Part shown: in pieces, positions 1 through 8,725 of the stretch
Layout of the letters: every line of letters starts with the position of its first letter
Position numbering within the stretch: the first letter of the stretch is position 1
Origin: Parachlorella kessleri
Lineage: Eukaryota > Chlorophyta > Trebouxiophyceae > Chlorellales > Chlorellaceae
DNA: 41,767 bases
NCBI GenBank assembly: GCA_001598975.1
Contig: BBXU01003125.1
Coordinates: forward strand, 1 to 41,767
Reading direction: 5' to 3'
Notes under the pieces: model-generated
The model's database searches: none
Told to the model about the DNA's origin: nothing
The model's input: only the letters and a program-made list of their open reading frames with translations
Program-made: the position numbers and the translations under genes

Positions 1-30
1 AAACCCCCCACCCCACACACATACCTCCAC

Positions 31-72
31 CACCCACCCACCCACCCACCCACTTCCACCCACCCACCCACC
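31..72. repeat. CCCA microsatellite at the donor of PRP28 intron 16
   Basis: Tetranucleotide CCCA repeated about ten times with one interruption (cttcca). On the coding (minus) strand it reads as GGGT repeats starting right at the 5' splice site after exon 16, so the pre-mRNA would carry many G-triplets beside the donor. Confidence 0.9.
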
Positions 73-3000
73 CGCGTAGCTGCGCTCCACGCAGTCCACC
101 AGTCGCCCGGGCGTGGCCACCACAATCTCGCAGCCCTTGCGCAGCTGGAAGCCCTGGTCCTCGATGGACTGACCCCCCACCACCGACACCACACGGAACT
201 CGGTGTACTCACACAGGTTCTTGGCCTCCTCCTCAATCTGCAGGGTTCGGACCTTCAAGCCTGAGGTATTGAAAGGTTTTAACTAAGGGTGGGGGGATGT
301 GCTCCCACCACCGGGACGTCGAGGGGCGTGGAGTGCTTGCACAGGTTCTTGGCCTCCTCCTCGATCTGCGATCAGTTCAAACCTTTATAACATTAGTTGG
401 GGGTCAAACTGGTTAGGCATCAATGTGCACTCACACAGGTTCTTGGCCTCCTCCTCAATCTGCAGGGGGGAAGCAAGGCGAGAGGCACAGTGCTGCTTGT
501 GAGGCTAGGAGCACGCACAACGGAGACCACATAGATGTGGACGGTGCTACTTAACACAGCTTGTTGGCCTCCTCCTCAATCTGCAAGGTCAAAAATATCA
601 ATGACACTCAAGCTGCGGGTGGGGCGACGCACTCCCACCCCTGGGGCATCGAGAGACGTGGGGTGCTTGCACAGTCTCGTGACCTCCTCTTGAACCTGCA
701 GGCTAGCAGGGAAAGAATTAACGGGCTGCTAATTAGGCGAGGCACACCCACCACAGAGACTGTGCAGGACGTAGTCCATCCTTCCAACCCTACCCAACTG
801 GCCCCTGGCCGCGAACACCCCCCCCCGCCCCAAATGCACCACACCAGCGCGACTTGCCTGCTGTGCCAGCTCACGTGTGGGCGCCAGGACCACCGCGTAC
901 GGCCCCATCGCCTCAATCTCCGGGTTACCCAGCATGCGCGGCTGCTTCATGATGTAGATGAGCATGGGCAGCACAAACGCGGCCGTCTTGCCCGACCCCG
1001 TCTCTGCAGGCACACCCATGGACGCAACAAGGTTGACTTCCTAGGGCTGCTTCATGATGTAGATGAGCATGGGCAGCACAAACGCGGCCGTCTTGCCCGA
1101 CCCCGTCTGCAGGCAGCCAGGCAAGGAACAAAGTGGCAGTGGAACGAGGAATTCGTACATTGCACCAGCTGCTTGGGAAGGTGGTCAAGGCTGTATGCAT
1201 GGGCAGCACAAGAGCAGGGGCCATACCGGCACCGGTGTCTGCAGCAGGCAGGCACACCTGAGGATGCACCAAAACTTCAGAGGGGCTGCCGTATGATGCA
1301 GCTGGGCATAGGCCAGCACGAAAGAGAAACTGCTGTTGGAGCCAGCCGTAAGCAGCCCACAATTATTACTCCCAGGCCAGAATTTTGTGCAATTCAAGCC
1401 CCGAATCACGATGCCCTGCACTGACGCGTGGCAACAGGTGCGCAACAGGAGGGGGCAGGCGCAGGGGGAAAACAAGGGAAAAGTGGTCACCTGCGATGCC
1501 GATGACGTCCCTCTGCTGGAGGCCAATGGGGATGGCAGCCATTTGGATGGGGGAGGGCTTCTTGTACCCAGCCTTCTCGATGGCCTGCAGGGGGTCATAC
1601 ACACTATTAACATGCTGGCCTGCAGGGGGTCATACACACTGTTAACAGGATAGCCGAGGGCTTTCTGTACCCAGCCTTCTTAATGGCCTGCAGGGGGGTT
1701 CTTACATGATGATCATCATTAGTCATTTCAATACATATCATGATCATGTACTTCTGCTTACCTGCCTGAGACGTGGCTCTGTTCCCACGAGGCTCCCTAC
1801 AATGGGTGCCAATCCCCCAGAAGGGAATCCCCACAGTGCCTGCTGCTAGGGCAAACGAAACTCTACCCACCCCCTCCTCGTCTGAAGGCCCCACCGCCTT
1901 GCCGTGTAGCCAGCCATGAATGCAGCGCTAATGCTGATGTGACTTCTGTGGAGCACGCCTGGAGCACGCCTGTTCCCAGCATGCCCACCCTGCCACCATG
2001 TGCAGGGTATGCTGCTGCACAGCCTGCTGCCGGCCAACAACGGTATTTGTGGGTATCCAGGGGTGCCACGAACTGACGCTGGGGGATGCCACCCACCCAC
2101 CAACCCCACCTTCTGGAGCGGATTGGGCTGCTGCACGGCCTTGGGGTCAGCCAACACCACCTGCCGGTCAATACCGGCGCCAAAAACGGACGCTGGGGAC
2201 ACCACCCAATGGTATCTGTGGGTATCCAAAGGTACCAACGGTATCTGGTGGTATCCAGGGGTGCCAAACCACCCACCTTCTGGAGCGGCTTGGGCAGCTC
2301 CATCTCGTCCCAGTTGCGGAAGGGCAGCATTTCGTTAGTAATCGACCCCTTGTAGCTGATGTTGAAGTCCTCCCTGCACCAGCACAGCACGCCCAGCAGG
2401 CCTGTCATCGTGTGCATCACGAATCCGCAAAATCGCTAGCGACACAACACACTTGACATTGAAACCAGCGAAAAACCAGCTCAGAATGCACTGCAGATGT
2501 CTGCTCTGCAGCGCAGACGGGATCAAGCAGGGAAAGATGGGATGTGCGCCGTCCGGGCTGGAGGTAGAAGTATTGGCATTCATGGTAGGTCCTAGGCTAG
2601 TAAGCAACCGGTCCTTACACCGCACCACTGGCCAGCACAGCAGCCTGTCAAAGCACGAGGGGCCCGGTGCCCACATTCTACATCATTATCAAGCCCAACT
2701 TGTGGCCCTCATAGAACCCTGGCAGTGGATGTCCTGCTAGAGACAACCGCCCAGACTTCATGCGCTCAAGGAGAGAAGCCACGAGGCCAGCCGTCACTGG
2801 CACGCTAACAGAGAAAGCAGCACCCGCCTGAAGATTCGCCAGTCCCTCTCCGTCATTTGCTCTCTCTTCTTCTCGGTCCAGTGCTTGTCGATCTGCATGG
2901 GCGAGTCATGGACAGTCACCAGAGGGTCACCAACAAGCCGGCTACCTCCTTATCACCCTCCAGCCATCCAAGCAAGGATTCAAGCATGGATTCAACCAAA

Positions 3001-6000
3001 GTGAAACCAGACACAAGCACAGGCGGGCATCACTTCCATGTGACCACTCCATCACTTCATGTTTTACAGGCAGGCAACCCGAGCATGACCCAGCCGGCAC
3101 GCAGGCGCTTGTAACCAGCCACTCCATCACACCCTACAACAGAGGGTTGACTCACCTTCATGTCGCCGCCCATGTCATACTTGTCCGCAAACTCGGCCCT
3201 AGCCTTGTCTCGCTCCCGGTCCTCCGCAGTCTCCTTGATGCCTGCACAGCGGGCATCCCACGCAGGGCTGGTGATGACGTGAGACTACCAATGTACATAT
3301 CTCTGAGTGAGTGAATAGACATACAGCTGAGGAGTCCTCCGCGGTCTCCTTGATGCCTGCACAGCGGGCATGCTACGCAGGGCTGGTGATGACGACAATG
3401 CCTATATGAAGGTTCAAACAGCTAGTCAACATGGTTTGTGTAGCGGCAAGTCCTCCAATGTCACATTGATATCGGCAGATGACAGAGCTAGGCAGGGCTG
3501 TGTTCAACAGTTCCAAGCCAATGCATGTCACAGCAGCCAAACATGAGCTTGCTGTGGGGCCCGGCTTGGTACTGAGCCTACTCTGGGACATCAAGAGAAA
3601 CGTCATCATCAACGGCATGCGAACTCACATAGCCTGCACCGCCTTCCTCTGCTTCTGTCACCGCGGCCATACTCACTGGCTGACAGACAAATCCTAATCC
3701 CACGACTAACGCACACGCTCATGCTTCCCTATGTTGACCTCTGCCACCTGCTTCTCCTACACCCAGTCCTGGTTTCTTAGAGGACTCCTGACTAACCTGC
3801 TGACTCGCGCAGCTTCCGCAGCATCTCCGCCTCCGCCTCCGCCGCCTGCTTCTTCTGCTCGCGCCGGTCAATGCCCGCCCGGAATCCCCGCCCAAACAGC
3901 AAGTTGGCCTCTGCAGGAAATTGAGGGACACACTGGTCTCAGCTAACATCAAGTGTGGGTGCCCACACTTGCGGAGACACTACACACATAACCAGTCCAG
4001 TCTGGCAGCATCCACTCACCTCACCATGCTGCCGCCCCACAGACCGCCACACAGTGGCCAGCTTGAAGATAGCATGTACTCACCCCCAAACACAGAGTCC
4101 AAGCAACCCGCAGCGTCGGAATTACATCTTCTTCAAGGCTGCATGCACAAAACCCCACAAGCCAGGCATGACACGTCAGCTGCCAAGCACCGCAGGTGCC
4201 AAGAGGTTTATGAGCCAGCTCTTCCACGGCCGCGCCTGCCCATCCGCCGTGCTCACCGTGCAGGTTCTGGTACAGGGGGTTGAGGTCCCTGCTTGTGTCC
4301 TCCTTGGCGTCCCAGTCAAAGGTGAACTTGAAGCGCTCGCTGGCCTTCAGCACCTTCTTCTTCTGCACACAGAGCGGGGACTGGGGTGCTTCAGAGATAG
4401 GCATGGGCATGGTATACACGTACACCACATACGTGTACATTCTATCCACATTATCCATATTGCATCAAGAGATGCGAAGCGAATGAGGTAGAGTGCTTGC
4501 CGGTCCCTCAGCGGTCGTGAGGGCCAGCTACAAGGGCACATATTGGGGAGAGAGCTTCTAGCCCTCTGTGATACGCTGGCTAGCATTCCATAGACGGGCC
4601 GGCTTCCCCACGGCTCAATTGGTGGTACACACCCAGCTGCCCATGGGCATGATGATAAGTCTGTGCTCTCATTCATATAAATAAGCAGCACAGACTCCGT
4701 TTGACGCCAGACGGTACACACAGCTATTTTGGACCGCTGGTGCGCTGGCCCCAGGCTGGCACAAGAAAGGGAGGCCTCGACTTGCCTGCTTCTCGGTGCC
4801 CAGGTACTGCTGCTTGATCATCTCCAGCTCTCGCTGCTTCTCGCGATCCTGCAGGAGCACAGAGAACCCAGCCTTGACTCATGACCTGACTAAGCCGCTG
4901 GTGCCAAGAGTAGACATGTTGACTTGCAGCCTGCTGCGCATGGCAAGCATGCTGCCATGCCCAGTGCAGCCCAGCGTGGTATCCAGCATGCGCCCAGCAC
5001 TGCCCCAGCATGCCAGCCCACCTCCTGGTATCTGGGCCGATCCCCCTCGCCACCCTGCCTGCCGCCCCTGCTGTCGCGTCCACGGTCGTCCCTGTCTCTG
5101 TCCCTGTCATCTCGCCTGGGAAAGGCGACATATAGCCCTCAGAACAGCACTCGACGGCCTAGAGGCAGTGCCCACAGCATTTGGTTCCAGCTAAAGCCGG
5201 ACTGCCGGTGCACTAAGGGTGGCGCAGCGAGAACGCAAGACCATCTCCCTGCCCTCGCTACCCTATTGACTGGAAAGGGGGGCACACAGACTTCACCCTG
5301 AACACTACCACTTCGCCTGCTGCATTACCAACATCCCTCCCACCTTGTTAACGATGCAGCAATGGTATGCCCTCCACATCTGACTGAAACGAGCATGTCG
5401 GAACACACCAGGCACCCAGGGAGCACCCTGACAACAAGCTGGGGATCCTGGGGATCCATGGCGACTTGCACCTGTCGTCTCGCCTATCTCCCCGTATGGC
5501 GGCCAGCCGGTCCGGATGCATGCGGGGGTCAGCCACAGCAGGCCTGTCGTCCCGCCGCTCATCCCTCCGGTCATCCCGCCTGTCGTTGCGGGGGGCTGGC
5601 CTGTATGCAGCCCAAAATGGCGGGAAGCAGCTAATTTATGGCAGTCACGAACACAATGTCACAGGCTTGTACAGGCGTGGCGGCGTAGCCAGCAGCAGGA
5701 CGGCCAGCCTGAAGTGTGGCACTTATTTGCCAAGTGGCCTCCTGAACTTGCCATCGAGCAGCCCTCGCCACCGCCGTCCCTGACTGCATGCTCTTCCAGG
5801 TATTTAAGACCCTTGCAAACCCATGCCTGTAATAATTAGTTCTTGGATCTTGTGGTTTGTGGGCATAGTACATCTTGGCTTTTGTTGGCCCCACTTGGGG
5901 GACTCACGGTAGCATGGTCAGGTGGCGGTACGCTGTTAGCCTAGACTAGACAGCAAGCCCACGTACAGCAGCCGCTGCTGCAAGGGGGGCACACAACTCA

Positions 6001-8388
6001 CAATGACTACATGCGACCAAACTTTCGGCAATCATGCAAGGAGCGGCAATCATGCAAGGAGCCGCACCTGTCATCCCTTCCAGACGGGGCAGCCTGTGTG
6101 GCCGCAGGTGCTGCTGCCGACGGGCCACCCCCTCCGGGTGCCGCCGCCAGCCCTTGCCTCAGCAGCGCCATGCGCTCCCGCTGCGCGTCCACCTCCTGCT
6201 GCCGCCGCTGTATTCATAATGGCAGGGCAGAGGATGGAAATGTTAGTCACCAGGTCTGAGCAGCGCCACGCTAGATGTCTCAGCAGGCATGTCCCCTACT
6301 AAAGAGCGCGCAGCGCCCACAGCATGCCTGCTTGCCTGCTGAACCAACTTCCCTCCCTGTTCCCTTCCTTCCAGCAAAGTAGAAGGCTCCCAGACATGCA
6401 CGTCCAGCTCCTCTGCTGGCTTCCATATCTCCCACACATATCGTCCTTATCAACTAGCCCGCAGCCACAGCAAAGGCGCTTGCCCCCCTGCAACGCCAGC
6501 CCCGCCCCCTGCCCTTGCTTTCTGGCACACACGCACACAGTTGGTACTTCTAGCCCCCAGCCACAGCAAGGGCGCTTGCCCACCTGCAGTACCAAGCCTT
6601 GCTTTACCCTTGCTTTGTGTGAACCACGCAGTCAGTGCTACTAGCCCCCAGGCACAGCAAACGTGCTTGCCTACCTACAGTGCCCGCTCCTCCCTCTGCC
6701 CTTGTTTTCTGCCACACACACACACAGTGTTTGTACTATTAGCCCTCAGCCAAAACAAAGGCGCTTGCCCACCTGCAGTGCCAGCTCCTCCCTTTGCTTC
6801 TTGGTCAGGAAGACCGGCTTGGCCTGCGCCTCCTGCTCAGCCTGCCGCTTCTTCAGCAACTCCTCCAGCGACAGGGGCTGCGCACAACACAAGGGGTGCA
6901 AGGCGTGAACAGCCATCAAGCTGCGCCTGACAGTGGCTGCTGACAGCATGCGTAACCAGGGGGAGGTGGGTCTGGCAAAATCTGGTTGACATACCAAGGT
7001 GTGGAGGATCGCCATGAGCTGCCACACGCGAACCATGTTTTGCAGTCATTACCCACCCACCCAGAAGGACCGTAGCCTGCTAAAAAAAGCAAGCCACTTT
7101 CCCCTTCTTTCCCACACGGCAGGACCGCAAGTGCCCACCTCCTTTTTGCCGTCCTTAGCGGCCCCATTGGCTGTGCCACCATCCGCTGCAGCTGTGCCGT
7201 CTGTTGGCTGCTGCTGCCCCGCCGCGTCCTCCTCCATAGCGGCAGCTGCAGTGGCCAATTTGCTATCACTCTCTCTGACACCACGGGGCCGCTCTCTGTC
7301 GGTCTTGTCAGGGTCCCTGTCCCTGCAAGGAAGGGCAATTGGAAAGACGTGCGGGGACGTAAGATACATCTTCAGCGCTTGCCAGGTGTGCACAGGCGTC
7401 CTGAAGTCTCTGGCCGGTGTTTCCAAACCTGGGTGTCCGCTGCACCCACACTGACACTGTTGAGCAGCTACCTAAATCTGCAGAGAGCACAGGCAGTGCT
7501 GGGTCTGCCATACCCGACTTGCTTCCCCAACACAACCAAGCCGGTACACTGGAACCCAGCTCGGCAGCTGACCCTCCGCAACACATATAGCCCCTACCTT
7601 CACAATTCAGCCCCCAGCTGAGTGCAATAAACCCACAACATGACCACCCACCCCACATCGCCCAGGTCCCGCACCTGCGCCTATCATCCCCTGCGCGCCT
7701 GTCATCGGTCCGCCTATCTCTCTCACGCTCCTTCTCACGATCCCTATCACGCCCTGCCCGCTCTTTATCATCCTCGCGCCGCCTGTCCCTGTCATGATCT
7801 CTGCGGTCTTCCCTCACGCTGCGCTCTTCCCTTGCGGCACCGCGGTCATCCCTGGCTGCGCCATCCTCACGAGCAAGCCGCTCGGCCCGCTCCCTCTCCC
7901 TGTCAGCCCTGGGTGGCCGCTCTTCAGGGCGCCTACAGAATGCAAGGCCGACCCAGCAGGTATGACAATTTCCTGGCTAAACAGATGCTAATGGTGGCGT
8001 ACCCAGTATGTGAGGAGGTGGTGCCCACACGTTTACTGCGTGCCACACCCAAAACAACTGTGGAAGCCTACACCTCTTCTTAATGCACTCACAAAACCTC
8101 ACAGAAGGCCACACCGAGAAACACAAGGCAAGTCAGCGTTGACATGCACACCATTCTACACGTCTCTGTGCAGGTGCAGTGCGGCAAGTGCAGGCCAATC
8201 CGCCGTGAAGCCTGCTCCAGGATAACCAACCTGTCCCTCTCAGCCCTCTCTGCGCGATAATCTGCAGGCCGCTCCTCTTTTTCGTCTCGCTTGCGTTTGT
8301 GCTCCCTGTCATCACGACTCTTCTCTCGGCTTCTGCTCCTGTCCCTTTTCCTTTCTCTCACAGGCGACCTTGAACGGCTGCGAGCCAT
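72..8388 (-). CDS. PRP28: PRP28/DDX23-type spliceosomal DEAD-box RNA helicase (3' part outside window)
   Basis: By family knowledge this U5 snRNP ATPase exchanges U1 for U6 at the 5' splice site; it acts in the nucleus. Exons (minus): 8388-8231, 7932-7675, 7322-7139, 6877-6773, 6207-6068, 5600-5472, 5115-5022, 4848-4786, 4362-4257, 3910-3797, 3241-3156, 2892-2828, 2373-2277, 1584-1491, 1003-858, 237-72. All phases match, giving about 668 residues. Seen in order: Arg/Ser-Asp/Glu N-terminus ([13 protein letters not shown]), the Prp28-typical [14 protein letters not shown] and [17 protein letters not shown]-like [33 protein letters not shown] motif (GYKKPSPIQ), motif I AETGSGKT, Ia PTRELAQQ, the GG segment and Ib TPGRL. 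DEAD and C-terminal RecA motifs must lie left of base 1. The ATG at 8388 is chosen because the RS-like domain starts there. Introns 8, 12 and 15 have GC donors. Family assignment is firm. Confidence 0.93.
204..705 (-). repeat. Five-copy array of the PRP28 exon 16 acceptor edge
   Basis: The true exon start (204-249, acceptor then codons for [10 protein letters not shown]) recurs in intron 15 at about 334-370, 431-473, 551-587 and 664-702. The shared core is ttggcctcctcctcaatctg or close variants. Offsets between successive copies are about 129, 93, 122 and 115 bp. Copies at 334 and 664 also share some 60 bp on their left (roughly 290-333 and 616-663), so the duplicated unit is longer than the exon edge. 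None of the echoes is followed by the remainder of the exon. Confidence 0.9.
941..1113 (-). repeat. Tandem copy of PRP28 exon 15 5' half (Walker A region)
   Basis: Bases 941-1010 and 1047-1113 are identical except for a 2-base deletion (tctctgcagg versus tctgcagg), with an offset of 106 bp. The extra copy encodes [17 protein letters not shown] again and keeps an AG acceptor. The 2-base loss at the acceptor puts it out of frame with exon 14, and the copy runs into unrelated sequence instead of the rest of the exon. It is a decoy rather than a usable alternative exon. Confidence 0.9.
1550..1700 (-). repeat. Duplicated acceptor edge of PRP28 exon 14
   Basis: The exon 14 start with its acceptor (1550-1595, encoding AIEKAGYKK) is echoed at 1657-1697 (encoding AIKKAGYRK), offset 103 bp. 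Between them lies a 36-bp tandem copy of the acceptor-proximal intron (ggcctgcagggggtcataca at 1582 and again at 1618). Confidence 0.85.
2096..2310 (-). repeat. Duplicated donor edge of PRP28 exon 13
   Basis: The exon 13 end with its donor (about 2273-2300) is echoed in intron 13 at 2106-2135. Both contain ccaccttctggagcgg followed by a related ttggg segment, and both are followed on the coding strand by related gtatcc/ggtacc-rich sequence. Offset is about 167 bp, longer than the other echoes. Confidence 0.75.
3219..3396 (-). repeat. Duplicated acceptor edge of PRP28 exon 11
   Basis: Bases 3221-3280 (exon 11 start, acceptor and some 40 bp of intron) recur at 3336-3394 with few changes, including the gatgcctgcacagcgggcat block and cgcagggctggtgatgacg. 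Offset is 115 bp. Confidence 0.88.
6026..6061. repeat. Perfect 18-bp tandem duplication next to PRP28 exon 5 donor
   Basis: The unit cggcaatcatgcaaggag occurs twice in direct succession, seven bases inside intron 5 from the donor. Confidence 0.9.
6466..6800 (-). repeat. Four-copy array of the PRP28 exon 4 donor edge
   Basis: The exon 4 end and its donor (about 6760-6800) are echoed in intron 4 near 6651, 6560 and 6466. Each copy has cagc-caa(a)g, then gcttgcc-acctgcagt or a variant, then a ctcc/ccttgctt tail. Spacing is about 92-101 bp. On the coding strand each echo presents a CAG|GT-like donor, weakened in some copies. CA/AC dinucleotide runs (around 6531 and 6715) sit in the units. Confidence 0.88.
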
Positions 8389-8725
8389 CCTAGAGTCGTG
8401 ATCAGAAGAGCATGCAGGCCTTTGAGGCTCGCCTTGCACCCTAACCTCCTGAGGGCACTTTGATGACTTCAGAATTGATGAAACGAGGCACCAAAAGTGC
8501 GTCTGGACCATCCCCGTGTAAATTCCGCGACCTCGGGGGATTTCCCAAGCCAAAATGGACGGGAAAGCACGCTCAGCAGCAGTTCAGGACAAATTTGGTC
8601 AACAGCCGTTGACACTCGTCAGCTGTGGCTGCAAGACGCTTTGCCACTCCCTCCTGGGCTGATCACTTCCACCTTGACCCAGGATCGCAGCCTTGCTGCG
8701 CCTGGCTGCAGTTGCACTAACGTTG
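8389..8725. promoter_or_regulatory. Divergent intergenic region PRP28 / ectodomain-stalk glycoprotein
   Basis: About 337 bp lie between the two start codons of divergently transcribed genes, so promoters and 5' leaders of both must be here. I see no convincing TATA element. The first exon of the plus-strand gene could begin earlier if a non-coding 5' exon exists. Confidence 0.5.

Noticed and set aside
204..705. Spaced direct repeats as a CRISPR array
   Set aside because: The repeats are degenerate exon-edge copies at irregular spacing inside a eukaryotic intron; no leader or cas genes.
1047..1113. Second TGSGKTAAF segment as a separate helicase gene or alternative exon
   Set aside because: Only the first half of the exon is copied, it lacks the Ia motif downstream, and its acceptor is out of frame with exon 14.
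561..1424. Long plus-strand open frame of 287 residues
   Set aside because: It is the antisense shadow of PRP28 exons 14-15 and their intron echoes; the minus strand carries the helicase motifs with consistent splice phases.
8693..8725. Start of the glycoprotein at the TTG at 8693
   Set aside because: Nuclear eukaryotic genes start at ATG with rare exceptions; the ATG at 8726 precedes a plausible signal peptide. A spliced upstream start remains possible.
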